Source: Ilumatobacter sp. (GTDB taxonomy: Bacteria; Actinomycetota; Acidimicrobiia; Acidimicrobiales; Ilumatobacteraceae). From it: 62,347 nt of DNA. Shown here one piece after another: positions 24,323 through 32,516 of the stretch (the first letter of the stretch is position 1; the number at the start of each line of letters is the position of its first letter). A program made the translations under genes and the position numbers. The notes under the pieces were generated by a model. The model was not told the DNA's origin, searched no databases, and saw only the letters and a program-made list of their open reading frames with translations. The stretch lies in assembly GCA_013002175.1 (NCBI GenBank), contig JABDKP010000077.1:1-62347 (forward strand), in the 5' to 3' direction.

Positions 24323-25051
24323 ATGCGGCTGGGCGACGCGACGTGGAACGAGGTCGGAACGCTCGTCGACAACGGCATCGAAGCCGATGGCGTCCGCTCG
24401 CCGATCCTGCTGATCCCGGTCGGCTCGACCGAACAGCACGGCCCCCACCTCCCGATCGCGACCGACACGCTGGTCGCCGAGGAAATCGTCGCGCGCGCGA
24501 TCCATCGCACCGACGGCCTGATGGTCGGGCCGACGCTGGCGATCACGTCGTCCGGCGAACACGCCGGGTTCCCCGGCACGCTGTCGATCGGTTCTGACGT
24601 GATGGCCCAGGTCGTCCTGGAACTCGGTCGCAGCGCGGACTGGGCAGCCGGCGTCGTGTTCGTCAATGGCCACGGCGGCAACTACTCGGCCGTCTCGAAG
24701 GCGGTCGCCACCCTCTGCAACGAGGACCGCAGTGCGATGGCGTGGTGGCCGAAGTGGCCGAGCCGCGCCGACGGCGGGCCCGCCGACCTCCACGCCGGTC
24801 GCATCGAGACGTCGCTGTTGCTCGCGATCGACCCGGGTCTGGTCCGGCTCGAACTCGCGGTACCGGGCGCCGACGCCGACATCGCCGCGCTTCGTTCCGA
24901 CGGCGTCAAGGCGGTCAGCCCGAGCGGCGTGCTCGGCGACCCGACGGGCGCGTCGGGCCGCGAGGGCGAGCGGTTCGTCACCACGTTCGTCGACGACCTC
25001 GTCAACGAGATCGAGGCGTGGCGCCCGATCGACCCCACGCCGGCCGGCTGA
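24323..25051 (+). CDS. mftE: MftE, mycofactocin precursor peptidase (creatininase family)
   Basis: A 242-residue metal-dependent amidohydrolase. Metal ligands are Glu37, His39 and Asp48 in PVGSTEQHGPHLPIATDT, His117 in NGHGGN, and Glu162 in DLHAGRIETSL. The ending VSPSGVLGDPTGASGREGE strongly resembles mycobacterial MftE. MftE releases the modified C-terminal Val-Tyr dipeptide from the MftA peptide, yielding AHDP, the precursor of premycofactocin. It is preceded by ETF beta and followed by mftF, so these genes look like one operon. Confidence 0.9.
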   Translation: MRLGDATWNEVGTLVDNGIEADGVRSPILLIPVGSTEQHGPHLPIATDTLVAEEIVARAIHRTDGLMVGPTLAITSSGEHAGFPGTLSIGSDVMAQVVLELGRSADWAAGVVFVNGHGGNYSAVSKAVATLCNEDRSAMAWWPKWPSRADGGPADLHAGRIETSLLLAIDPGLVRLELAVPGADADIAALRSDGVKAVSPSGVLGDPTGASGREGERFVTTFVDDLVNEIEAWRPIDPTPAG

Positions 25052-25073
25052 CGCATCAGCCGGGGCCGCCCGC

Positions 25074-25079
25074 CAGACT
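25074..25079 (+). promoter_or_regulatory. -10-like CAGACT before mftF
   Basis: CAGACT ends 6 bases before a GTG at 25086. The same hexamer at the same distance precedes the VOC gene, and GAGACT-N6 precedes the SulP, metallopeptidase and GFA genes. It may give mftF its own leaderless transcript in addition to operon read-through. Confidence 0.35.
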
Positions 25080-25085
25080 GCGATG

Positions 25086-26327
25086 GTGCGGTTCGACCGG
25101 GATGGATCATGGCGGCGCTTCGGCCGCGTCGTCGTCGCCGGGTCGCCGCTGACGATCTTCCGGACGACCGCCGCAGCCGCCCCGGTGCTGGACGCAATCG
25201 AGGCCGACCGCGATGTCGCCGACTCGCCACTCGTCGAGCGTTTGGTGCATGCCGGAGCAATCCATCCCCGTCCGGGGGGCGCCGACGGGACCTCCGACCG
25301 CCGGCACGGTCGCGAGGCCGTCACGATCGTGACCCCCCAGCTCGGCGGCCGTGCAACGCTCGACGGGCGGACGACCGTCGACGACGGTTCGCACCCTCCG
25401 ATCGAAGGTGCGTCGGTCCGACTCGAACGGAACTGCGGCCCCGCGGCGGCGCGCAACGCCGGACGACTCGTCGTCACGACACCGCTGATTGCTTTCGTCG
25501 ACGCCGACGTCGAGTTGGGCGGTGAGTCCGGTTCGTGGCTCGATCGGCTCGTGCTGCACTTCGACGACCCTCGCGTCGGACTCGTCGCGCCACGCGTCAT
25601 GGGCGAACCGCGGTCGTCACTGGACCTCGGCACCGCCCCGGGCCGGATTCGTGCCGGTTCGCGGATCGGGTACGTGCCCGGTGCCGCGATCGTGGTGCGG
25701 GTCGAAGCGTTCGACGACGTCGGCGGGTTCGACGAGGGTCTGCGCTACGGCGAGGACGTCGACTTCGTCTGGCGTCTCGACCAGGCCGGCTGGCGGTGCC
25801 GGTACGAGCCCGCCTCGGCCGTGTGGCACGAGCCGCGGTCGACATGGCGCGGGCGGCTCCGGCAGCAGGTCGGGTACGGCACATCGGCGGCGCCACTTGC
25901 GCTGCGCCACCCGTCGGCCCTCACACCCGTTCGGTCGAACGGCTGGACGACCGCGGCATGGACAGCTGTGCTGATGCGCCACCCGGTGGTCGGGCTCGGC
26001 GTCGCCATCGGCAGTGCCGGCGTGCTGGTCCCGACGATGCGCGACGTGCCGGCACGCGCTGCGTTCATGCTCGCGATGACGGGTCACCTCCGCGCCGGGC
26101 AGCAGTACGCGTCGGCGGTCCGGCGGGTGTGGTGGCCCATCGTGGCAGTCGCGGCGATCGTCTCACGGCGGGCCCGGGTGGTGCTGATGGGCGCGATCGC
26201 GCTCGACGTCGCGAGCACGCCCAACGACGTTGCCTACGGCTGGGGCGTCTGGCGGGGCATCGTGCGCCACCGGACACTCCGTCCGATCGTGCCGCTGCTC
26301 TCCGCGTGGCCGAGGAGGAGATCGTGA
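25086..26327 (+). CDS. mftF: MftF-like mycofactocin glycosyltransferase, diverged
   Basis: A 413-residue GT2-type glycosyltransferase with a short N-terminal domain and hydrophobic C-terminal segments. MftF adds an oligoglucose chain to premycofactocin. Recognisable blocks are VVVAGSPLTIFRTTAAA, HAGAIHPRP, NCGPAAARNAG, FVDADVEL, SSLDLG, YVPGAAIVV, GGFDEGLRYGEDVDFVWRL and YGTSAAPLALRHP. Compared with mycobacterial MftF, the start of the nucleotide fold (VTIVTPQLGG to TVDDGS) is about nine residues shorter and lacks the usual PVRN, so donor binding may differ. GTG 25086 is favoured by the CAGACT-N6 spacing; an ATG one codon earlier is possible. Confidence 0.83.
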   Translation: MRFDRDGSWRRFGRVVVAGSPLTIFRTTAAAAPVLDAIEADRDVADSPLVERLVHAGAIHPRPGGADGTSDRRHGREAVTIVTPQLGGRATLDGRTTVDDGSHPPIEGASVRLERNCGPAAARNAGRLVVTTPLIAFVDADVELGGESGSWLDRLVLHFDDPRVGLVAPRVMGEPRSSLDLGTAPGRIRAGSRIGYVPGAAIVVRVEAFDDVGGFDEGLRYGEDVDFVWRLDQAGWRCRYEPASAVWHEPRSTWRGRLRQQVGYGTSAAPLALRHPSALTPVRSNGWTTAAWTAVLMRHPVVGLGVAIGSAGVLVPTMRDVPARAAFMLAMTGHLRAGQQYASAVRRVWWPIVAVAAIVSRRARVVLMGAIALDVASTPNDVAYGWGVWRGIVRHRTLRPIVPLLSAWPRRRS

Positions 26328-26334
26328 CGGCCCG

Positions 26335-26853
26335 TCAGGTCGTCGGGGCGGGCTGTTGCGCCTCCACGATCGCCATCCGCAGCCGTTCGCCGATGTCGTT
26401 GCATCCTGCGCATCCCCAGATCGCGCTGTGGGCGATACAGCCGAGACAGACCGCGACCACCGCTTCCAGCGTCGCAGCGGCCACGAGCGCGGCCAGCGCG
26501 ATGATCGTCACGATGGGCCACCCGGCCAGCCATGCGACACCGGCGGTTGCGGAAAACGCCAGGCCGATGCCCTGGGCGAATCGTTTCGGCGGCCCCGGGA
26601 CCCGCCTCGAATCGATGCCGAGGGTGCGCTCGAGCGCGGGGGTCGCGATGCGCGTGGCGAACTGGCCGAGCGGTGACAGCGTCGGCCCCGTGAGTACCCG
26701 GGCCAGGAAGCCGGCAACGAGCGGGACGAGGATCCACCCCTCGCGCATGAGGAGAAAAGCCACCGCCTGGATGACGACGCCGGCGGCGACGATCCGCGCC
26801 GACGTCTCGTTCACAGGGTCCGGAAAGTTGAAGACCGATCGCATGCTCGTCAC
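26335..26853 (-). CDS. DUF4395 membrane protein
   Basis: A 172-residue protein of the DUF4395 family, function unknown. The conserved start VFNFPDPVNETSARIVAAGVV is followed by about four hydrophobic segments, and the C-terminus carries CLGCIAHSAIWGCAGC, two CxxC pairs that could bind metal or be redox-active. I chose the GTG at 26853 because TAGCAT (26866-26861, minus strand) ends 7 bases before it; in-frame starts at 26886 (further upstream) and 26844 are alternatives. It converges on mftF with a 7-base gap. Confidence 0.78.
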   Translation of the reverse strand: MTSMRSVFNFPDPVNETSARIVAAGVVIQAVAFLLMREGWILVPLVAGFLARVLTGPTLSPLGQFATRIATPALERTLGIDSRRVPGPPKRFAQGIGLAFSATAGVAWLAGWPIVTIIALAALVAAATLEAVVAVCLGCIAHSAIWGCAGCNDIGERLRMAIVEAQQPAPTT

Positions 26854-26860
26854 AACCGCG

Positions 26861-26866
26861 ATGCTA
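26861..26866 (-). promoter_or_regulatory. -10 element TAGCAT of the DUF4395 gene
   Basis: TAGCAT on the minus strand ends 7 bases upstream of a GTG at 26853 and decides that start. The upstream in-frame start at 26886 would place the promoter inside the gene. Confidence 0.5.
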
Positions 26867-26934
26867 TCCCCGACATTCCCGATCAACTAACTCAAGATTA
26901 GGTGGGGCTCGGCCCGATCGGCCCCGCGACCGAT

Positions 26935-26940
26935 TACGTT
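26935..26940 (+). promoter_or_regulatory. -10 element TACGTT of the alanine-racemase-like gene
   Basis: TACGTT ends 7 bases before the GTG at 26948. The same hexamer with 6-7 base spacing precedes the 52560 and 39146 genes. Confidence 0.55.
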
Positions 26941-26947
26941 CGGCAGC

Positions 26948-27865
26948 GTGACCGTGCGGCTGACGATCCGGACCGCTCCCTGGCGGAGCCACGTCGCACA
27001 GGTCGCCTCCGGCATCGACGGCCTCGTCCCCGTCGTCAAGGGCAACGGCTACGGGTTCGGGCGGCGGGTGCTCGCCGACCTGGCCGCGGAGTTCTGCGAC
27101 ACGATCGCCGTCGGCAACATCCACGAACTCGATGGTCTGCCGGGCGAGCTGACGGTGGCCGTCCTGACGCCCACACTCACCGCGCCGGCGTCGACGAGCC
27201 CGATCCTCACCGTCGCCGAGGAGGCGCACGTCGCAGCCCTCATCGGTTGGAAGGGTCGCGTCCTCGTCAAGCTGACGTCGGAGATGCGCCGCTACGGCGC
27301 CGACACCGGGCTCGTCGCCGCCGCCGACGCAGCCGGTCTCGACGTCGTCGGTGTCAGCATCCACCTGCCACTCGCCGGAACCGCCGCCGACCACCGCGCC
27401 GCACTCACCGATGCGGTCCGCCACGTCGACCCAGGACTCCCCGTGTGGGTCAGCCACCTCGACGCCGCGACGTATGTGTCGCTCCCGGACACCCACTCGT
27501 ACCGCCTCCGCTTGGGAACGGCGCTGTGGCACGGCGACAAGCGGCACCTGCACCTGACCGCCGACGTGCTGGCCGTCCGCGCGGTGCGCGCCGGCGACGT
27601 GGCCGGGTACCGCCTCGGACGCGTCGCCGGCGACGGACACCTGGTGATGATCGGCGCCGGAACCGCCAACGGTGTGACCGCCCTCGACGACGGTGTCAGC
27701 CCGTTCCACTTCGAGCGGACGCGGATGTCACTCCACGAGCCGCCGCACATGCACACTGCGATGGCGTTCGTGCCGTCGGGAGCGCCGCGGCCGGAGATCG
27801 GCGACCGGGTCGACGTGCAGCGGCCACTTCACATGACCGCGGTCGACGTCTTCGAATGGCACTGA
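26948..27865 (+). CDS. Alanine-racemase-like PLP protein
   Basis: A 305-residue fold-type III PLP enzyme. LVPVVKGNGYGFG holds the PLP lysine motif (K-x-N-x-Y-G) near residue 31. Later blocks (VLVKLTSEMRRYGAD, VVGVSIHLPL, RLRLGTALWHGDK) follow the alanine racemase barrel, and a compact C-terminal beta domain contains GYRLG where the second catalytic Tyr is expected. It is about 60 residues shorter than usual Alr. It could make D-alanine for peptidoglycan or racemise another amino acid. GTG start; the stop overlaps the next gene by 10 bases. Confidence 0.8.
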   Translation: MTVRLTIRTAPWRSHVAQVASGIDGLVPVVKGNGYGFGRRVLADLAAEFCDTIAVGNIHELDGLPGELTVAVLTPTLTAPASTSPILTVAEEAHVAALIGWKGRVLVKLTSEMRRYGADTGLVAAADAAGLDVVGVSIHLPLAGTAADHRAALTDAVRHVDPGLPVWVSHLDAATYVSLPDTHSYRLRLGTALWHGDKRHLHLTADVLAVRAVRAGDVAGYRLGRVAGDGHLVMIGAGTANGVTALDDGVSPFHFERTRMSLHEPPHMHTAMAFVPSGAPRPEIGDRVDVQRPLHMTAVDVFEWH

Positions 27866-28962
27866 GGACCACCACGACGACTTCGGTGGCAGCCGGTGCG
27901 ACGCGCCGCCTCGCCGGCCCCGACGTCGTCCGCGGCGCCGCACTGATCGGCGTCGTCGTCATGAACTATCACGGCTACCTCGTGATCCGCGGCGCCGGCC
28001 TCGGCACCGGATGGCTCGCCGACCTCTTCGACCCGTGGGCGGGTCCACTGTCGACCCGCTTCGCCGCGACGTTCGTGCTCGTCGCCGGCGTCGGCGTGAC
28101 GCTGCTCACGCGGCGTAGCCGGTCGCGGGCGGATCGCACCAGGGAGATGCGGTGGCGCCTCGTCCGGCGGGGGGCGGTGCTGTACGTCGGCGGACTGTTC
28201 CTCGACGAGATATGGCGGGGCACGATCATCACGTACTACGGCGCGATGTTCGTCATCGCGGCGGTGCTGTTCACGCTCGACAGCCGGTGGATCGTGGCGA
28301 TCGGCACCGCGGCGGTCGGTGCCGGCGCACTGGTCCGCGTCTGGATCTTCTGGGAGGTCCAGGACGGGCGCAGCCCGACGTGGCTGACCTCGCCGCCGAC
28401 GTCCGCACGCGGGTTGCTCTTCGACGTGTTCGTCAACGGCACGCACCCGCTGCTGCCGTGGCTCGGCTTCTTCTGCGTGGGCATCCTGCTCGGCCGGGCG
28501 CTCTCGCGGCCGTGGTGGCGACCGGCCGCCCTGCTCGTCGGTGGGGGCCTCTTCGTCGGAGCCGGCGTCGTGTCGGCGGCCGGCCGCGCATGGCCGTCCA
28601 CCGACGTCCGCCGGCTGATCGTGTCGACGACGCCGGCGAGCCGCAGCCCGGTGTACGTCGCGAGCGCGCTCGGCACCGCGTTGGTCGCATACGCGGTCCT
28701 CGACTGGCTCGCGAACCGTTCCCCTGCCGCAACCGATCCGTTGCGGCGCGCGGGGCAGCTGACGTTGACGCTCTACCTCGCCCACATCGTCGTGTTCAAC
28801 TTCGTCGTCGACTGGGTCGGCTGGGTCCGCCCGGCCGGCCTCGGCACCTCGCTCGGGTTCGCACTGGCGTTCTGGGTCGTCGGCATCGCCGCCGGGACGT
28901 GGTGGCAGCGCCGGCTGGGCCGCGGGCCGGCCGAACGCGTCTATCGGGCGATCGGCGGCTGA
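27856..28962 (+). CDS. Multi-pass membrane protein, DUF1624/DUF418-like acyltransferase
   Basis: A 368-residue protein with 9-10 hydrophobic segments. The beginning, GPDVVRGAALIGVVVMNYHGYLV, resembles the DUF1624/OpgC type (an Asp-Val-Val-Arg-Gly motif in the first helix), and LTLTLYLAHIVVFNFVVDWVG near the end resembles DUF418 and acyltransferase-3 proteins. Such proteins move acyl groups onto envelope glycans. It overlaps the preceding racemase-like gene, which supports a cell-wall role. Its end overlaps the convergent diguanylate cyclase by 22 bases. The exact family is uncertain. Confidence 0.75.
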   Translation: MALRTTTTTSVAAGATRRLAGPDVVRGAALIGVVVMNYHGYLVIRGAGLGTGWLADLFDPWAGPLSTRFAATFVLVAGVGVTLLTRRSRSRADRTREMRWRLVRRGAVLYVGGLFLDEIWRGTIITYYGAMFVIAAVLFTLDSRWIVAIGTAAVGAGALVRVWIFWEVQDGRSPTWLTSPPTSARGLLFDVFVNGTHPLLPWLGFFCVGILLGRALSRPWWRPAALLVGGGLFVGAGVVSAAGRAWPSTDVRRLIVSTTPASRSPVYVASALGTALVAYAVLDWLANRSPAATDPLRRAGQLTLTLYLAHIVVFNFVVDWVGWVRPAGLGTSLGFALAFWVVGIAAGTWWQRRLGRGPAERVYRAIGG

Positions 28963-30272
28963 GCGTCCGGCGTGGCGGGCGCAGTCGTCAGCATCGCTCG
29001 CCCCGACCGCTTGCCCGACAACATCGCGAGGTCGGCCGAATCGACGAGGTGGACGAGGTCGTTGTTGCCGGATGCGGCACCGACGGATGCCGTGACCTGG
29101 TCGAGACCGACGTCGGCCGGGAGCGGCGCCGCGACTCGGTCGACGATGCGCTGACCGATCCGAGCGGCGATCTCGCCGCTCACGTCCGGCAGCAGCACGG
29201 CGAATTCGTCGCCACCCAGCCTGGCAACCACGTCGGTCGGGCGGCACACCGACGAGATCCGCCGGCCCACCTCGACCAGGACGGCGTCGCCGACCGCGTG
29301 ACCGTACGTGTCGTTGACGTGCTTGAAGTGATCGATGTCGATGAACAGCACCGACACGCATGTGGCGCCGTCGTCGTTCTCGTCCAGCGCCTGCTCGAAC
29401 GCAGCCCGGTTGCACAGCCCGGTCAGGTGGTCGGTCTCCGCTGCGACACGCAGGATGCGCTCGACATGGGACCGTCGGGCGGCTGCCTCGATCATCTCGA
29501 TCGCCTTCCGGTGGATCACGCGCGTACTGCCCTCGAACGCGCTCGCATGTGTACCGAACACCACCGTTGCGACCGTCACCTCCCCATCGATCGCGACGAT
29601 TCCGAGCTCGCAGTATTCGTGCCCGAGTCGGCGTGCGGCCGTGGCGACCTCGGGCGGCAACGAGGCGAAGTCGGCCGGCCCACTCATCGTGACCGTCGCT
29701 GCATTCCACGGAGCGCCGGGGTCGGCGACACCGGCGCGCATCGCTTCGAGCAGCGCCGGGTCGGGATCCGTCGCGACGATCTCCGTCAGCGTGCCTGCCT
29801 CGCCGTGCAGCACGAAGCCGTCGGTGCGCACGCCCTCGGGCCACAGCCGAGTTGCCCGCTCGGCAATCGCGGTTGCGACCTCCAGCGGTCCGGCTCCGTC
29901 GAGGTAGAGATCGAGCGCGTGATACGTCGAGAACTGGAGGTCGGCCGTCGTGAGGGTGAGCACCCAGTACTCGCCGTCCACGCGCGCCGGCAGGCACTCG
30001 ACGGACTCGACCCGACCGTCCGCCGCGACGAGGCGCAGCGGGAACGGCGCCGGCGCGGCCGACAGCACCCAGTCGCCGCCACCGCTGAACACGGTCGCGA
30101 CGTGCGCCTGGTCATCCGCGGCGATGTAGTCGACCGCGTTGCGCCCGACGAGCTCCGTCGGGCGATGACCGAGGAAGCCGTCGCGTGCTCCGGCCGCCTG
30201 CAGGATCGTCCCCCAGCTGTCGATCACCAACACCAGCGCCCTCAGGTTGGCGAGCACGTCGGCGGGGTTCAT
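28941..30272 (-). CDS. PAS-GGDEF diguanylate cyclase, second copy
   Basis: A 443-residue protein built like the one at 12032-13435: an N-terminal PAS-like domain (LVLVIDSWGTILQAAGARDGFLG), an unassigned middle region and a C-terminal cyclase. The active site is GGDEF (353-357) with the inhibitory site RPTD (344-347) nine residues before it. FIDIDHFKHVNDTYGHAVGD is intact. It should make cyclic di-GMP. No EAL or HD-GYP partner is nearby. Its last 22 bases overlap the acyltransferase. Confidence 0.87.
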   Translation of the reverse strand: MNPADVLANLRALVLVIDSWGTILQAAGARDGFLGHRPTELVGRNAVDYIAADDQAHVATVFSGGGDWVLSAAPAPFPLRLVAADGRVESVECLPARVDGEYWVLTLTTADLQFSTYHALDLYLDGAGPLEVATAIAERATRLWPEGVRTDGFVLHGEAGTLTEIVATDPDPALLEAMRAGVADPGAPWNAATVTMSGPADFASLPPEVATAARRLGHEYCELGIVAIDGEVTVATVVFGTHASAFEGSTRVIHRKAIEMIEAAARRSHVERILRVAAETDHLTGLCNRAAFEQALDENDDGATCVSVLFIDIDHFKHVNDTYGHAVGDAVLVEVGRRISSVCRPTDVVARLGGDEFAVLLPDVSGEIAARIGQRIVDRVAAPLPADVGLDQVTASVGAASGNNDLVHLVDSADLAMLSGKRSGRAMLTTAPATPDAQPPIAR

Positions 30273-30329
30273 ACCCGTTCATCGGCGTGTCGATCAGCAC
30301 GCTTGAGACGATCAGATGCACCCTTGAAA

Positions 30330-31325
30330 CTAGAAGTTGTCGACCTCGGCGAAGGTGTCGCACCGGTTCGGATCGCCGGTCTCGAACCCCCGCTGGAACC
30401 ACTGCTGGCGTTGTGCCGACGAGCCGTGGGTCCAGCTCTCCTTGTCGACCCGACCCTGCGTCTGCTGCTGGATGCGGTCGTCGCCGACAGCGGCGGCGGC
30501 GTCGAGCGCCTCGGTGATCTCCGCCGCGTTGTCGAACTGGTTGCGGCGGTTGGCGTCGTTGGCCCACACTCCGGCAAGGCAATCGGCCTGCAGCTCGAGT
30601 GCGACCGAGTAGGCGTTGGCATTGCGCGGGTCACGCTGCTGCAACTGGCGCATCTGGGCATTGATTCCGAGCACGTTCTGAATGTGGTGGCCGTACTCGT
30701 GGGCGACGATGTACTGAGCCGCGAGGTCGCCGGGCGCCGAGAACTGCTGCTGGAGTTGGGCGAGGAAGTCGAGATCGAAGTACACGAGCCGATCGGCCGG
30801 GCAGTAGAACGGGCCGGTCTGGGCCGACGCCTGCCCGCAGCCGGTGTTCGTGAACCCCGAGAAGAACACGGTCGACGTCACGTCGTACTCCTGGTTGAAC
30901 GAACGCGGGAACTCCTCCAGCCAGAACTCCTGCACATCGATCGTGGCGCCGCAGAGGATCTGCTCGGCTTCGGAGCTGCACGTCTCGTCGTCGCCGCCCG
31001 TGGTCTGGCTGGAGGCCCCACCCGAACCGCCGCTCAGGCCCGAGGCGCCGCCCGTGGCGCCGCCGAGGAGCTTCGGCAGGAACAGCGTCGCCAGCAGCAC
31101 GATGATCGCCATCACGCCGCCGCCGGCCTTCAGCCCCCCGAGTCCGCCACCGCCGCGGCTGCGCCCACCGAGTGCTCCGCCGAGTACGTCACCGAGTCCG
31201 CCGCCGCGACTGCCGCGACCCGACCGACCGAGCATGCCGCCCAGACTGCCGCCGAGTCCGCCGCCCGAACGCCGCCCCCGGCGATCGTCGATCATCCGGG
31301 AATCGCGCGACCTGATCTTCGTCAT
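30330..31325 (-). CDS. YpfJ-family neutral zinc metallopeptidase
   Basis: A 331-residue membrane-anchored protease. The cytoplasmic start is rich in Gly and Arg (GGGLGGSLGGMLGRSGRGSRGG), one helix spans about 71-87, and the catalytic domain is outside. The zinc motif is HEYGHH (209-214) with the Asp/Glu-rich third-ligand region ELQADCLAGVWAND downstream. Several Cys residues (116, 125, 163, 175) may form disulfides. Substrates of this family are unknown. GAGACT (31337-31332, minus strand) lies 6 bases before the ATG. Confidence 0.9.
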   Translation of the reverse strand: MTKIRSRDSRMIDDRRGRRSGGGLGGSLGGMLGRSGRGSRGGGLGDVLGGALGGRSRGGGGLGGLKAGGGVMAIIVLLATLFLPKLLGGATGGASGLSGGSGGASSQTTGGDDETCSSEAEQILCGATIDVQEFWLEEFPRSFNQEYDVTSTVFFSGFTNTGCGQASAQTGPFYCPADRLVYFDLDFLAQLQQQFSAPGDLAAQYIVAHEYGHHIQNVLGINAQMRQLQQRDPRNANAYSVALELQADCLAGVWANDANRRNQFDNAAEITEALDAAAAVGDDRIQQQTQGRVDKESWTHGSSAQRQQWFQRGFETGDPNRCDTFAEVDNF

Positions 31326-31401
31326 GGGCTGAGTCTCTCACTTCGGCCGGGATTCCAAACCCGACCGACGCGGGCGGCGAGCCGTCCCCGTTCCACTGAA
31401 C

Positions 31402-32394
31402 TCACGATGCACCCCGCGCGGCACGACGCAGGCCTCTCCAGCCGACCGCCCCGGCGCCGATCAACGGACCGGAGTCGGCCAACCGAGACGGGGTGATCCG
31501 AGCGCCCCGGCTGTACGGCAGCCGCGCGTTCTCGTCCAGCGAGACCTGGGCGGAGTGGAAGAACGTCGCCCCGAACCCGAGCGCCACCGCGCCGCCGACG
31601 ACGACGAGGGTCAGGTCCAGCCCGTTGCAGATCGACGCGGCCGCGCGCCCGACGAGCGTGCCAGTGCGCTGCATGATCTCGTAGGTCGGCTCGGTCGGCG
31701 GGCGACCGGTGATCGCCTCGATCGCGAGGCCCGATGCTTCGGCTTCGAGACATCCCTGAGCGCCGCACCCGCAGCGCCGACCACCCGGCTCGACGATGAT
31801 GTGGCCGATGTGGCCGGCGTTGCCCGACTCGCCGTCGAGCAACTCGCCGTCGAGCACGATGCCGCCGCCGATGCCCGTCGACACGGTCATCGCGCAGAAG
31901 TTCGGCTGCCCCTGGGCCGCGCCGAGCCATCCCTCGGCGAGTGCCAGCGCCTTCGCATCGAGGTCGCCGTACACCGCCAGTTCGGTCAGTTCCGCCAACC
32001 GCGAGCGCAGCGGGAAGTCGCGCCACCCTGCGATGTTCACGGGCGACACCGACTCGAGGTGCCGCGTCACCGGTCCGGCGGAACCGACGCCGACCGCGCG
32101 CACCCGCACCTCCTGGTCGTCGGCTCGAGCATGCATCTCGGTGACGAGGCCGGCGAGCGATGTGTAGTGCGACTCCGGACCGACGTCGCGTTCGACCTCG
32201 ACACGCGACCGGGCGATCAGTTCGCCGCGGGCGGTCACGAGGCCGGCCGCGAACTTGGTGCCGCCGATGTCGATCGCCAAGATCACGTCGCGGCGACGTG
32301 CCTGGTCGCCGTCGGAATCGTCGACGTCCGAGTGTCGGCGGTCGTCGGCACCGTCGTGCACCCCGTCCGGCACGGTCTCGTTCGAGGGCGTCAT
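31402..32394 (-). CDS. ROK-family sugar kinase
   Basis: A 330-residue kinase, probably a glucokinase or N-acetylmannosamine kinase. The ATP-binding motif is AIDIGGTKFAAG (40-51). The ROK zinc site comprises His198 in GHIGH and Cys208, Cys210 and Cys215 in CGCGAQGC. STGIGGGIVLDG is the second phosphate loop. There is no helix-turn-helix, so it is an enzyme, not a repressor. The first 35 residues are polar and probably disordered. The ATG at 32394 follows TACCGT (32410-32405) by 10 bases. Confidence 0.87.
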   Translation of the reverse strand: MTPSNETVPDGVHDGADDRRHSDVDDSDGDQARRRDVILAIDIGGTKFAAGLVTARGELIARSRVEVERDVGPESHYTSLAGLVTEMHARADDQEVRVRAVGVGSAGPVTRHLESVSPVNIAGWRDFPLRSRLAELTELAVYGDLDAKALALAEGWLGAAQGQPNFCAMTVSTGIGGGIVLDGELLDGESGNAGHIGHIIVEPGGRRCGCGAQGCLEAEASGLAIEAITGRPPTEPTYEIMQRTGTLVGRAAASICNGLDLTLVVVGGAVALGFGATFFHSAQVSLDENARLPYSRGARITPSRLADSGPLIGAGAVGWRGLRRAARGAS

Positions 32395-32404
32395 GGAACG
32401 ACCG

Positions 32405-32410
32405 ACGGTA
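32405..32410 (-). promoter_or_regulatory. -10-like TACCGT of the ROK kinase gene
   Basis: TACCGT lies 10 bases before the ATG at 32394, predicting a leader of only a few bases. The same hexamer and distance occur before the OYE-type gene (13479-13484). Confidence 0.4.
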
Positions 32411-32516
32411 GCGGCCGCGCGCCGCACGTGATTCAAGTTCGCGCTCTACTTCGTCACGAATCCTGCCGATGACTTGACGATCACGTCGGCATCCGCCCCG
32501 TGGATCGGAACTTCCG

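Noticed and set aside
20972-25085. Hidden mftA precursor peptide in the mycofactocin block
   Set aside because: Gaps between the genes are 7-34 bases or overlaps, too small for a precursor ending in Val-Tyr.
28152-31496. 1114-codon open frame on the plus strand
   Set aside because: It runs antisense to the GGDEF and metallopeptidase genes and out of frame with the acyltransferase; those have intact motifs.
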